Both the position numbers and the translations under genes were made by a program. This document shows, in pieces, positions 16,946-25,714 of a stretch of 64,000 bases of DNA. The stretch is from Arthrobacter sp. NEB 688. Its GTDB lineage: Bacteria; Actinomycetota; Actinomycetes; Actinomycetales; Dermatophilaceae. The stretch is taken from contig NZ_CP053707.1 of the NCBI RefSeq assembly GCF_013201035.1, positions 1,054,001 through 1,118,000 of the forward strand, given 5' to 3'. Position 1 is the stretch's first letter. Each line of letters opens with the position of its first letter. Under the pieces are notes generated by a model. That model worked only from the letters and a program-made list of their open reading frames with translations. It was not told the DNA's origin and made no database searches.

Positions 16946-17892
16946 GAGGTCACCTCCGTGGGGTCGGGCCAGCCGGGGGTGGTGACGACGGCGTGGCCGG
17001 TGTCGAGGCGGGCGGGCAGGCCGGCGGCCGCGAGCCAGGCGGGGGCGTCGTCGCCGAGGACGACCGCCGCGGTCGAGGCGGCGTTGGCCTCGAGGGCGCT
17101 CGCCGCGACGACGGTGACCTGCGCCCACGTCGCCGGGGCCGTGGCGCCGGTGCGGGGGTCGAGGACGTGGTGGCGGGTGCTGCCGTCGGCGACGGCCCAG
17201 GTGCGCCGCCGGGTCGAGCTCGTCGCGACGGCCTGGCCGCGCCGCAGGGCGAGCACCTGGACGACGCCACCGTCGACGTCCTCGACGCCGACCCGCCAGC
17301 CGTCCTGCGGCACGGGGCCGCCCACGGCGATGTCGCCGCCGAGGTCGACGAGGAAGCCCCCGGGCAGCCGGGTCGCGAGCCGGTCGGCGAGGACGTCGGC
17401 GGCGTGCGCCTTGGCGGTGGCCCCGAGGTCGAGCAGGCAGCCCGCGGGGACCTCGACGCGGTCGGTCGCCGCGTCGAGGTGGATGCTGCGCCAGCCGGGC
17501 ACGGGGGCGGCCTGGAGCACCGACGCCGTGCGGCCGCGGACGACCTCCAGGTCAGCGTCGTAGCCGGAGGCCGCGACCGCCCGCCCGACCGTGGGGTCGA
17601 CGAGCCCGTCCGTGAGGCGTGCGGCGCGCAGTGCCGCCCGCAGGCTGCTCGCGAGGACGGGGGAGACGAGCGCGCCGGCGGGACCGTGGGCGGCGGCCGC
17701 GGCGAGCCGGCTCACCTCGGAGTCGGGCCGGAAGCGCGAGGCGGCCCGGTCGAGGTCCGCGAGGTGGTCGCGCACGATCGCCTCCGCCTCGGCGAGCACG
17801 AGCGGCTCGGTCACGAGGAGCCGGACGCTCGTGCCGATGGCCTCGAGCTCGGTCGCCGCCGGGAAGGTGAGGGTCGACGGTGCGGGGGGCAC
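16942..17892 (-). CDS. apbE: FAD:protein FMN transferase (ApbE family)
   Basis: A 316-residue flavin transferase: LEAIGTSVRLLVTEP at the N-terminus, the Mg/FAD-binding stretch DLGATAKAHAADVLADRL, FLVDLGGDIAVGG, SSTRRRTWAVADG and the conserved HHVLDPRTG. ApbE proteins attach FMN covalently to a Thr or Ser of redox proteins outside the cytoplasm. No signal peptide or lipobox is apparent from the chosen GTG at 17892, 10 bases after the upstream stop; a GTG at 17955 would add 21 residues but lies inside the Ser-rich gene. No FMN-binding-domain target is encoded in the window, which is odd for such a cluster. Confidence 0.85.
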   Translation of the reverse strand: MPPAPSTLTFPAATELEAIGTSVRLLVTEPLVLAEAEAIVRDHLADLDRAASRFRPDSEVSRLAAAAAHGPAGALVSPVLASSLRAALRAARLTDGLVDPTVGRAVAASGYDADLEVVRGRTASVLQAAPVPGWRSIHLDAATDRVEVPAGCLLDLGATAKAHAADVLADRLATRLPGGFLVDLGGDIAVGGPVPQDGWRVGVEDVDGGVVQVLALRRGQAVATSSTRRRTWAVADGSTRHHVLDPRTGATAPATWAQVTVVAASALEANAASTAAVVLGDDAPAWLAAAGLPARLDTGHAVVTTPGWPDPTEVTS

Positions 17893-17902
17893 GGCCGGTG
17901 CC

Positions 17903-18211
17903 TCAGGACCCGTGGGTCGTCGACTGCGACGACCCGCTGCTGCCGGACACCCCACCGGTGGAGGAGAACCCGGACGCCCCCGACGAGCTGCTGCTCGACC
18001 CGGACGAGCTGCTCGAGTCGTCCGAGCCGGAGGAGGCCGACCCCGAGGAGCCGTCGTCCGTCGAGGTCGACGTCGTCGCGGCGCTCGCCGTGGTCGTCGT
18101 CGTCGCGGTCGCGAGGTGATATCCGGCGACCCCGGTGGTCAGGGCGGCGGCGAGCACGGCTCCGGCCGTCCAGGCCTTGGCCCGCTGCAGGGCACGAGGG
18201 GTGGTGCGCAT
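17903..18211 (-). CDS. Ser/Gly-rich single-pass membrane-anchored protein
   Basis: A 102-residue protein. A basic N-terminus (MRTTPRALQRAK) precedes one hydrophobic segment (about 13-35), then a Thr/Ser/Asp/Gly-rich tail of about 65 residues that should be extracytoplasmic and disordered. First gene of the ApbE-haem-NuoF-ferredoxin operon. It lacks an FMN-binding domain, but its Ser/Thr-rich tail is the only exported segment of the cluster besides the haem protein loops. Function unknown; it could be a substrate, spacer or wall anchor. Confidence 0.72.
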   Translation of the reverse strand: MRTTPRALQRAKAWTAGAVLAAALTTGVAGYHLATATTTTTASAATTSTSTDDGSSGSASSGSDDSSSSSGSSSSSSGASGFSSTGGVSGSSGSSQSTTHGS

Positions 18212-18319
18212 GGTGGTCGCCTCCGGGGGAGTCGGGACGTGCTGACCCCTCGACCATCCGCCCCAGCGCTGTGGCGGACCTGTGCGACCTCGATGCCTCC
18301 TCTGTGCCCTGCTCGCGGG

Positions 18320-20920
18320 TCAGGCGCGGGGTGCGACGGGCTCCCGCACCTCGGCGGCGTCCGCGGCCTCGGCCGGCGTGGTCCGGGCGTCCTCCTGCGC
18401 GAGGTGGTCGGCGAGCCGCACGCCCTCGACGTCGAGGTCGGGCAGCAGCCGGTCGAGCCAGCGGGGCATCCACCAGGCGCGCTCGCCGAGGAGGTGCATG
18501 ACCGCCGGCGTCAGCGTCATCCGGACGACGAAGGCGTCGACGAGCACGCCCACCGCGAGGCCGAAGCCGATCGGCCGGACCATCACGAGGTGGCTGAAGG
18601 CGAAGCCGAGGAAGACCGAGGTCATGATGATCGCCGCGGCCGTGACGACCTTGACGCCGTGGACGAACCCGGAGCGCACCGCGGTGCGGGCGTCCTCGCC
18701 GTGGGCCCGCGACTCGTGCATCCCGGAGACGAGGAACATCTGGTAGTCCATCGCCAGGCCGAAGAGGACGCCGATGAGGATGATCGGCATGAACGACAGG
18801 ATCGGGCCCGGCTGGGTGACCCCGAACCAGTCGCCGAGCCAGCCCCACTGGTGCACCGCGACGGTCGCGCCGAACGCCGCGACGACCGAGAGCAGGAACC
18901 CGCCGGTGGCGACGAGCGGCACGACGACCGACCGGAAGACGACCATGAGGATGAGCAGCGAGAGGCCGACGACGACCGTCAGGTAGAACGGCAGCGCGCC
19001 CTGCAGGCGGTCGGAGATCTCGATGTTCGCCACGGTCTGGCCGGTGAGACCGATCTCGACGCCGTCGTGGCGCTCCAGCAGCGAGGCGACGCCGCGGATG
19101 CCGTCGATCGTGGCCGGCGTCCCCTCGTCGGCCGGGCCGGTGCTCGGGACGACCTGGAAGGCGAGCGTCTCCTTGTCCTCGCTCACGCCGAAGGGCACGA
19201 CGCTGACGACGCCGTCGACCCCGCGCAGGGCCGAGGCGATGCTGGCCTGGGCGTCGAGGACCTGCGCGTCGGTGCGCGTCCCGTCGACGGCCGGCAGCTC
19301 CGCGACGGCGACGACCGGGCCGTTCATCCCGGGCCCGAACTCGTCGGCCACGGCGGTGTAGGCGGTGTACGCGCTGGAGCCGGTCGGCTCGCTGCCGCCG
19401 TCGGGCAGGCCGAGGCGCATGTCGAGGGCGGGCACGGCCATGACGCCGACGAGGGCGACGACGCCGAGGACGGTCAGCCACGGGCGGCGGGTGACGGCGC
19501 CGACGTACCAGGCACCGTGCTCCTCCGGGCGGTCGGCGGCGGTGTCGGGGCGGCTCGAGGCGTCCGCGGGGGTCGCGAACCCGGCCTTGCGCCAGGCCCT
19601 CCGTGAGACGATGCGCGTGCCCATGAGGCGCATGACCGCCGGGGCGACGGTCACCGCGACGAGCACGGACACGGCGACGGTGACGGCGGCGACCAGGCCC
19701 ATCTCGGCGAGGATCGGGATGCCCGACAGGACGAGGGCGGCCAGGGCGATGACGACCGTGGCGCCGGCGAAGGTGACCGCCGAGCCGGCGGTCGCGACCG
19801 AGCGGGCGACCGACTCGCGCAGCGGCATCCCGTGGAGGATGTTCGCGCGGTGCCGGTTGACGATGAAGAGGGCGTAGTCGATGCCGACCGCGAGGCCGAG
19901 CATCAGCGCGAGCGCCGGGGTCGTCGAGTTGAGCTCGATGAACGCGGTCGCCGCCATCGCCCCGCCGAGGCCCACGCCGACGCCGAGCAGCGCGACGAGC
20001 AGCGGCAGGCCGGCCGCGACGAGGCTGCCGAGCACGAGGACGAGCACGAGGAGCGCGACGGCGAGGCCGAGGATCTCGCCGGGACCGATGAACTCGAGCG
20101 CCTGGGTGATCTCGACGCTGTAGCTCGGCGTGACGCCGGCGGCCTCGAGGATCGGGTCGCCCTTCTCGGGGATGAGCGCGCGGTCCTCCGGCGCGATGGA
20201 CTGCGCGTTGTCGTCGAACTGCACCTGGATGACGGCGTAGCGGCCGTCCTCGCTGACCAGCCGGGTGCCGGCGGAGGCGTCGGCGACCGTCTTGCCGTCG
20301 GCGTACTGCGCCTCGCCGGCGAGCAGCTGCTCACGGGCGTCGTCGAGCTTCTGCTGACCCTCGGCGACCTGGCGCTGGCCGTCCTCGACCTGGGCGCGCA
20401 GGTCGGCCGTCGCCTGCCCGTCGGGGTCGGTCTTCTCGAGCTGCGCCAGGAAGGCCTCGCCGCCCGCGAGCTGCCCCTTCGCGTCGGCGAGCTGCGCGGT
20501 GCCGCTCTCGAGCTGCGCGCGGCCGTCGGCCAGCTGCTCCTGGCTGTCGGCGAGCTTCTGCGCGGACTCGTCGATCTGCTGCTGGGCCGCGAAGGGGTCG
20601 ACGACGCGCTGGACGTGCGGCACGGTCTTCCACGTGTCCATCGCCTCGGTGATTGCCTGCTTCTGCGCGTCCGTGAACGACCCGGAGTCACTCTCGACGA
20701 CGACCCGGCCGAAGCCGCCTGCGGCCGAGGGGATCTCGGTGCCGAGCCGCTCGACGACCCGCTCGAACTCGGTGCCCGGGATGGAGACCTGGTTGGTGAG
20801 CGGCGTGCCGACCGTGCCGGCGAGGGTGCCGACGGCGACGAGCACCGCGACCCAGGCGGCCAGCACGCGCCAGGCGTGCGCGGCGCACCAGCGGCCGATG
20901 CGGTAGAGGGCGGTGGACAT
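18320..20920 (-). CDS. MMPL/RND-family exporter
   Basis: An 866-residue protein with the two-fold MMPL architecture: an N-terminal helix, a large extracytoplasmic domain that includes a coiled, repeat-like stretch rich in QLADG and QQ (about 110-215), a bundle of helices with LGLAVGIDYALFIVNRHR, a second extracytoplasmic domain, and the second bundle with ILIGVLFGLAMDYQMFLVSGMHE. Members export lipids, siderophores or drugs by proton motive force. The tetR gene 46 bases upstream on the same strand is the probable controller. Substrate not known. Confidence 0.9.
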   Translation of the reverse strand: MSTALYRIGRWCAAHAWRVLAAWVAVLVAVGTLAGTVGTPLTNQVSIPGTEFERVVERLGTEIPSAAGGFGRVVVESDSGSFTDAQKQAITEAMDTWKTVPHVQRVVDPFAAQQQIDESAQKLADSQEQLADGRAQLESGTAQLADAKGQLAGGEAFLAQLEKTDPDGQATADLRAQVEDGQRQVAEGQQKLDDAREQLLAGEAQYADGKTVADASAGTRLVSEDGRYAVIQVQFDDNAQSIAPEDRALIPEKGDPILEAAGVTPSYSVEITQALEFIGPGEILGLAVALLVLVLVLGSLVAAGLPLLVALLGVGVGLGGAMAATAFIELNSTTPALALMLGLAVGIDYALFIVNRHRANILHGMPLRESVARSVATAGSAVTFAGATVVIALAALVLSGIPILAEMGLVAAVTVAVSVLVAVTVAPAVMRLMGTRIVSRRAWRKAGFATPADASSRPDTAADRPEEHGAWYVGAVTRRPWLTVLGVVALVGVMAVPALDMRLGLPDGGSEPTGSSAYTAYTAVADEFGPGMNGPVVAVAELPAVDGTRTDAQVLDAQASIASALRGVDGVVSVVPFGVSEDKETLAFQVVPSTGPADEGTPATIDGIRGVASLLERHDGVEIGLTGQTVANIEISDRLQGALPFYLTVVVGLSLLILMVVFRSVVVPLVATGGFLLSVVAAFGATVAVHQWGWLGDWFGVTQPGPILSFMPIILIGVLFGLAMDYQMFLVSGMHESRAHGEDARTAVRSGFVHGVKVVTAAAIIMTSVFLGFAFSHLVMVRPIGFGLAVGVLVDAFVVRMTLTPAVMHLLGERAWWMPRWLDRLLPDLDVEGVRLADHLAQEDARTTPAEAADAAEVREPVAPRA

Positions 20921-20966
20921 GGGGGCCTCCGGGGCGGGCGAGAGGGTGGGGCGGGGGACGGTCGGG

Positions 20967-21608
20967 TCAGGCGGGTCGGACGGCGGTGTCCGGCAGGAGC
21001 GGTCGGGACAGGCTCGTCAGGGCCTCGGCGAAGGTCGCGAGGAACCCGGGGGCGTCGGCGGCCGCGGGATCGGTGACGGCGTGGCGGGCCCAGACCCGCA
21101 GCGCGGCCTCCCCGGCGCCGACGACGGTGCTCGCGAGGGTGGCGACCTGGAGCTCGGTCGGACCCGGGCCGAGGCGCTCGCGCAGCCACGCCTCGAACCA
21201 GTCGAGCCACGAGTGCAGCTCGCCGAGGATGAGGCCCTTCGCGTGCGGCGAGGCCTCGCCGGCGGCGGCGAGGGCGCCGATGCGCTGCACGAGGTCGAGG
21301 TCGGTCGGGTCGTCGACGACCGAGAGGAGGGAGTCGCGGACGCTCTCGCCGGCGGGGCGGTCCTCGAGGCGGCGGCTCAGCGACGCGAAGAACTCGGCGA
21401 CGCTCGCGGTGAGCACGGACTCGACCGAGGGGAAGTAGTTGAAGAACGTCCGGCGCGAGACGCCGGCGCGGTCGGCGACGGCCTCGGCGGTCACGGCGTC
21501 GACGCCCTCGTCGCGGACGATCTGGTAGGCCGCCAGGGCGAGGTCGTGACGGGTGCGCTCGCGCTTGCGGTCGCGCAGCGAGGTCGTCACGCAGCTCGGT
21601 CGGGTCAC
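20967..21608 (-). CDS. TetR-family regulator of the MMPL exporter
   Basis: A 213-residue regulator: HTH in residues about 15-60 (AAYQIVRDEGVDAVTAEAVA, DRAGVSRRTFFNYFPS), then an all-helical ligand domain. GTG at 21608 chosen; GTG 21590 is also possible. The ATG frame further upstream crosses the operator and hairpins and is not credible. It precedes the exporter gene in the same direction and a palindrome at 21629-21644 lies just upstream, so it likely represses itself and the exporter. Confidence 0.87.
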   Translation of the reverse strand: MTRPSCVTTSLRDRKRERTRHDLALAAYQIVRDEGVDAVTAEAVADRAGVSRRTFFNYFPSVESVLTASVAEFFASLSRRLEDRPAGESVRDSLLSVVDDPTDLDLVQRIGALAAAGEASPHAKGLILGELHSWLDWFEAWLRERLGPGPTELQVATLASTVVGAGEAALRVWARHAVTDPAAADAPGFLATFAEALTSLSRPLLPDTAVRPA

Positions 21609-21628
21609 CGGACGAGCGTAGGCATCTC

Positions 21629-21644
21629 TTGCACTCCGGTGCAA
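21629..21644. promoter_or_regulatory. Probable TetR operator TTGCAC-N4-GTGCAA
   Basis: Inverted repeat of 6+6 bases with spacer TCCG, about 20 bases upstream of the tetR start, overlapping its likely promoter. A second partial half-site GTGCA-like (TGCACC) follows at 21648. Confidence 0.6.
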
Positions 21645-21708
21645 ATCTGCACCGCCATGCATGGACAGCCCGGCCCACGCCTCCCACCCACCCCGCGCAT
21701 CCAGCGGG

Positions 21709-21778
21709 CGCCGTCGAGAGGAGGCAACACGCCGACGGATGACGCCGCGCGCCTGCGTGTCGCCTCCTCTCGATGGCG
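21709..21778. repeat. Long imperfect inverted repeat
   Basis: Arm 21709-21731 and arm 21756-21778 are reverse complements over 23 bases with two mismatches, centre loop 24 bases, core GAGAGGAGGC/GCCTCCTCTC. It lies between the tetR promoter and the next hairpin, 10 bases away. It may be a second terminator in tandem or a protein-binding dyad. The rest of 21645-21708 shows nothing recognisable. Confidence 0.55.
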
Positions 21779-21787
21779 CGCCTCTCA

Positions 21788-21837
21788 CGAACGTGTGTGA
21801 ACACGCCGGGGAAGCCCGGCGAGTTCACACACGTTCG
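21788..21837. terminator. Hairpin of the GAACGTGTGTGAAC family
   Basis: Arms 21788-21810 and 21815-21837 pair over 23 bases with one A/A mismatch; loop GAAG. It lies 16 bases beyond the stop of the minus-strand gene at 21854, in the terminator position for it. Same family as the hairpin at 5053. Confidence 0.75.
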
Positions 21838-21853
21838 CGGGAGGAGACGGGGG

Positions 21854-22729
21854 TCAGGTGTCGCGGGTCAGGCGGTCGAGGGCGCGCCGGGCCGTGGCGG
21901 CGGCGTCCTGGGCGGTGCGCTCGTCCCGCGTCGTCGCGAGCTGGGCCCGCCGGGCGTCGTGCTCGGCCTCGGTGGCGGCGCCGAGCTCGGCCTCGAGCGC
22001 GAGCACCGCGGCCCGCGCCTCCTCGAGCCGCGCCCCGACCTCCTCGCGGCGCCGGCCGGCCGAGGTCGCCCGCCGCCGCGCCTCCCCGGCCGCCTCGCTC
22101 GCCCGGGCCAGCGCCGCCTCCGCCTCGGCGGATGCCGTGCGCGCGGCGGCGAGCGCGGCCTCGTCGCGAGCCGCCCGGTCGACCGCGGGCCGGCGCGCCG
22201 GCGCCGCCCCGCCCTCCGGCCCGAGGGCCACGACCCGCGACAGGTCGACGGGCTCGAGGCCGCTCGCGCTCACGGTGTCGACGAGCCGGCCGGTGGCCAG
22301 CGCCGCGCCGACCCCGGCGTCGACCATCGCCGAGCGCAGCGTCTCCTCGACGGCGCCGACGACGGCCGCCGACACCGGCTTGCCCTCACCGCGTACCGCG
22401 TCGACCGCCTGCCGCGCCACCGCCCGGGTCAGCTCGCGGCGCTGTGCGTCGAGCGCCCGCAGCTCGGCGGCGGCCAGCGTGCCCTGGGCGGCCCGCAGCC
22501 GCGCACCGAGCTCGAGCACGCCGTGCACCTGCTCCGGGTCGTCGCGGACCAGCCGGTTGAGCACCCACGCCCCGGCCACCGGCCGGCGCAGCGCCTTGAC
22601 GGACGCCGCCAGCCCGGCATCCCCAGTCGACTTCGCCTGCGCCGCAGCCGTGTTGCGAGCCGCGATGAACTCCTCGGGCCGCAGCCCGTAGAGCTCGTCG
22701 GCGACCTCCTCGATGCTCACGCGCCCCAT
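21854..22729 (-). CDS. Conserved-type hypothetical protein with coiled coil
   Basis: A 291-residue soluble protein, unrecognised as to function. The N-terminal region (about 1-110, DELYGLRPEEFIAARN and RRPVAGAWVLNRLVRD) looks globular; residues about 185-280 form an Ala/Glu/Arg-rich heptad region predicted as coiled coil. It precedes nothing on its strand but the hairpin at 21788, so it is probably monocistronic or follows the DUF1345 gene, which ends 41 bases upstream. The conserved start MGRVSIEEVADELYG resembles other actinobacterial hypothetical proteins. Confidence 0.75.
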   Translation of the reverse strand: MGRVSIEEVADELYGLRPEEFIAARNTAAAQAKSTGDAGLAASVKALRRPVAGAWVLNRLVRDDPEQVHGVLELGARLRAAQGTLAAAELRALDAQRRELTRAVARQAVDAVRGEGKPVSAAVVGAVEETLRSAMVDAGVGAALATGRLVDTVSASGLEPVDLSRVVALGPEGGAAPARRPAVDRAARDEAALAAARTASAEAEAALARASEAAGEARRRATSAGRRREEVGARLEEARAAVLALEAELGAATEAEHDARRAQLATTRDERTAQDAAATARRALDRLTRDT

Positions 22730-22769
22730 CGTCGCAGCCCCCGGCCCCGGACGCCCGGGCCCGGCACCG

Positions 22770-23483
22770 TCAGCCGCCGAGCGAGCCGACGGCGTGCGCC
22801 ACGATGAGCAGCGACACGAGCAGCGCGGCGGTGGCCTCGCTGGCCATGAGCAGCTTGGCCCGGGTGCTCAGCGGCATCGTGTCGGTCGGGCTGAAGGCGC
22901 TGGAGTTGGTCACCGACACGTAGAGGTAGTCGACGAACAGCGGCACCCATCCGCTCGTGCGGCTCGCCGTCGCGGCCACCTCGGTGACGGTGTCGTGGTC
23001 CTCGTCCTGCGAGAAGCGCCAGTCGGCGGGCGGCAGCCGGTCGCGGCGCTCGCGGTGGCGCGCCACGGGGCCGCCGCGGTCGAGCTCCCAGTAGAGGAGG
23101 GCGTAGCCGACGACCCCGGTGAGCCACACCTGCATCCCGCCGAGCAGCAGCCCGCCGGGGTCGGCCGAGTCGCTCGAGAGGGTCGCGACGAGCATCCCGA
23201 GCGCGACGAGGTTGGTGACGATGACGAGCGCGGCCAGCGCGACCGACACCCACCGCGACCACCGCGTCTGGCGGACGAGGCGCACCGGGTTGGCGCTGAC
23301 GACCGCGACGAGCAGCAGCACCTCGACCGCCGGGATGACGAAGCGCGGGCCGACGAGGAGCGGCTGCGGCAGCAGGGCGTAGGTGACGATGGCGACGAGC
23401 ACCGCGAGCGCGGGCGGCAGGCGGTGCTCACCCTCGCCGGAGCGGCGGTGCTCCAGCTCGGCGTCCAGGTCGTCGCGCGCCAT
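22770..23483 (-). CDS. DUF1345-type membrane protein
   Basis: A 237-residue membrane protein with about six hydrophobic segments and the family-type segment LFVDYLYVSVTNSSAFSPTDTM followed by LSTRAKLLM near the C-terminus. The ATG at 23483 starts the first cytoplasmic segment. Function of the family is unknown; the C-terminal motif resembles a channel-like re-entrant loop. It is divergent from the class V aminotransferase across 111 bases. Confidence 0.83.
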   Translation of the reverse strand: MARDDLDAELEHRRSGEGEHRLPPALAVLVAIVTYALLPQPLLVGPRFVIPAVEVLLLVAVVSANPVRLVRQTRWSRWVSVALAALVIVTNLVALGMLVATLSSDSADPGGLLLGGMQVWLTGVVGYALLYWELDRGGPVARHRERRDRLPPADWRFSQDEDHDTVTEVAATASRTSGWVPLFVDYLYVSVTNSSAFSPTDTMPLSTRAKLLMASEATAALLVSLLIVAHAVGSLGG

Positions 23484-23594
23484 CCCCGGACCGTATCGCC
23501 GCCCGGGCCCCTCGCGACCCGACCGCTGCGCACGGGTCCCGCGGGGAGCCGCCACCGCCGGAGCCGGACCGGCCCGGCGTGGGAGGGTGGGGGC

Positions 23595-25313
23595 ATGGTC
23601 GACAGCCCCACCGCCGACAGCCGCGCCGATGCCCTCCTCCGCCGGATCCGGGAGTCCGTCGTCGGCGAGGACCACGTGATGCAGACGCCGTACGGCCCGC
23701 GCCGGGTCACGTACGCCGACTACACCGCGAGCGGCCGCGCGCTGTCGTTCATCGAGGACTTCCTGCGGGACGAGGTGCTGCCGGCGTACGCCAACACGCA
23801 CACCGAGTCCAGCGGCACCGGCCTGCAGACGACCCGCCTGCGCGAGGACGCGCGCCGGATCATCCACGACGCGGTGCACGGCGACGACGACACGGTCGTG
23901 GTCTTCGCCGGCTCGGGATGCACCGGCGCGATCGACAAGCTCGTCGGCGTGCTCGGGCTGCGCGTCCCGAGCGTGCTCGAGGACCGCTGGCACCTGAGCG
24001 AGCACATCCCCGCGGACGAGCGGCCCGTCGTGTTCATCGGCCCGTACGAGCACCACAGCAACGAGATCCCGTGGCGCGAGACGATCGCCGACGTCGTGAC
24101 CATCCGCGAGGACGCCGACGGGCGCATCGACGCCGCCGACCTCGAGGCCCGGCTGCTCGAGCACGCCGACCGGCCGCTGCGGATCGGGTCGTTCAGCGCC
24201 GCGAGCAACGTCACGGGCATCGTCAGCGACACGCACGGCATCTCGGCGCTGCTGCACCGCCACGGCGCGCTCGCGTTCTGGGACTTCGCCGCCGCCGCTC
24301 CGTACGTCGACATCGAGATGACCGCGCCGGACGGCGTCGACCCGCTGGCCTACAAGGACGCGATCGTCCTCTCGCCGCACAAGTTCATCGGCGGACCGTC
24401 CACCCCGGGCGTCCTCGTGGCCCGCCGCGAGCTCTTCGCCAACCGCGTGCCGGTCACCCCCGGCGGCGGCACGGTCGCGTACGTCAACCCCGAGGACCAC
24501 GCCTACCTGCCGGACCCGGCCCACCGCGAGGAGGGCGGCACGCCGGCGATCATCGAGTCGATCCGCGCCGGGCTCGTCTTCCAGCTCAAGGAGGCGGTCG
24601 GCGTCGACACCATCCGGGCCCGCGAGGAGCGCTTCCTCGAGCGGGCCGTCACGGCGTGGCACGACGAGCCGGGCCTGGAGATCCTCGGCAACCTCGAGCT
24701 GAAGCGGCTGTCCATCGTCTCGTTCGTCGTCCGCTCGCCCTCCGGCAGCCACCTGCACCACAACTACGTCGTCGCCCTGCTCAACGACCTCTTCGGCATC
24801 CAGTCGCGCGGCGGCTGCTCGTGCGCCGGCCCCTACGGCCACCGGCTGCTCGGCATCGACCTCGAGCGCAGCCACGAGTTCGAGCGCGAGATCACCGGCG
24901 GCTGCGAGGGCATCAAGCCCGGCTGGGTCCGGGTGAACTTCAACTACTTCCTGTCCGACGCGGTCGCGGACTACGTGGTCGAGGCGGTCCGGATGGTCGC
25001 CCGTGACGGCTGGCGGCTGCTCGGCGACTACACGTTCTGCCCGGAGACCGGGATGTGGCGCCACCGCCGCGGGGTCGTCGAGCCGCCGGTGCGCCTGACC
25101 GACGTCGTGTACGGCGACGACGGCTCGGTGACGATGCCGGCCTCGGAGGCCCGCGGCGGCGAGGAGATGCTCGCCGAGCACCTGCGCGAGGCCGCCGCGG
25201 TGCTGGCCGCCGCCGACGCCCCGGACCTCGGCCGGGCCGACCGCCACGTCTCGGCGGACTTCGAGCACCTGCGCTGGTTCGACCTCCCGGACGGCGTCGT
25301 CGTCAGCGGCTGA
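23595..25313 (+). CDS. Class V aminotransferase (cysteine-desulfurase-like)
   Basis: A 572-residue PLP enzyme. Fold-type I landmarks: substrate and PLP region ANTHTESSGTGLQT, GSGCTGAIDKLV, the aspartate in FWDFAAAAPY, the Schiff-base Lys in LSPHKFIGGPSTPGV, and a Cys-containing loop RGGCSCAGPYGH that in cysteine desulfurases carries the catalytic Cys. It is longer than SufS/NifS (about 400 residues): roughly 110 residues after the catalytic core form an extra C-terminal region. The ATG at 23595 directly precedes the first helix. No Fe-S assembly gene is nearby, so the substrate is open; it could be a selenocysteine/cysteine lyase or an unrelated aminotransferase. Confidence 0.82.
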   Translation: MVDSPTADSRADALLRRIRESVVGEDHVMQTPYGPRRVTYADYTASGRALSFIEDFLRDEVLPAYANTHTESSGTGLQTTRLREDARRIIHDAVHGDDDTVVVFAGSGCTGAIDKLVGVLGLRVPSVLEDRWHLSEHIPADERPVVFIGPYEHHSNEIPWRETIADVVTIREDADGRIDAADLEARLLEHADRPLRIGSFSAASNVTGIVSDTHGISALLHRHGALAFWDFAAAAPYVDIEMTAPDGVDPLAYKDAIVLSPHKFIGGPSTPGVLVARRELFANRVPVTPGGGTVAYVNPEDHAYLPDPAHREEGGTPAIIESIRAGLVFQLKEAVGVDTIRAREERFLERAVTAWHDEPGLEILGNLELKRLSIVSFVVRSPSGSHLHHNYVVALLNDLFGIQSRGGCSCAGPYGHRLLGIDLERSHEFEREITGGCEGIKPGWVRVNFNYFLSDAVADYVVEAVRMVARDGWRLLGDYTFCPETGMWRHRRGVVEPPVRLTDVVYGDDGSVTMPASEARGGEEMLAEHLREAAAVLAAADAPDLGRADRHVSADFEHLRWFDLPDGVVVSG

Positions 25314-25336
25314 CCCGCCGGGTCAGGGCCGCCGGT

Positions 25337-25654
25337 TCAGAGCGGCCGGGTGGCCGTCACCGCGCCGGCGTCGAGCGGGCCGTAGAGGTGCGGGAACTCC
25401 TCGTCGACGCCCTCCGGCGCCTCCCACCGCACCGGCGAGCTGAGGCGCTCGGGGTCGATGGTCAGCAGGACGAGCTCGTCGTCGACGTCCGCGTAGAACC
25501 GTTGCAGGACACCGGGCCACTGCTCGCTCGTCGAGAGGTGGATGAAGCCCACCTCGTCGAGGGAGAGGCCGTGCGTCGACTGCTCGTAGCGTCCGAGGGC
25601 GCGGGCCTTCTCCCACTGCTCGGCGTGGGCGATGTGGAAGAGGTCGTCGGTCAC
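25337..25654 (-). CDS. DUF952 family protein
   Basis: A 105-residue small soluble protein with the family pattern LFHIAHAEQWEKA, GFIHLSTSEQWPGVLQRFY, LLTIDPERL and FPHLYGPL. The GTG at 25654 is the only start that yields the usual size. Resembles a fold related to ADP-ribosyl or glutathione-transfer families, but activity is unknown. Divergent from the GNAT gene by 60 bases. Confidence 0.82.
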   Translation of the reverse strand: MTDDLFHIAHAEQWEKARALGRYEQSTHGLSLDEVGFIHLSTSEQWPGVLQRFYADVDDELVLLTIDPERLSSPVRWEAPEGVDEEFPHLYGPLDAGAVTATRPL

Positions 25655-25714
25655 GGCAGCAGGGTGCCACGAGTCGGCCGCGTCGGCGCGCCGGGGAGGC
25701 GTAGGGTCCGGCGG

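Noticed and set aside
22713-23594. Longer N-terminus of the class V aminotransferase
   Set aside because: The frame upstream of ATG 23595 is antisense to the DUF1345 gene and reads as Arg/Asp-rich shadow.
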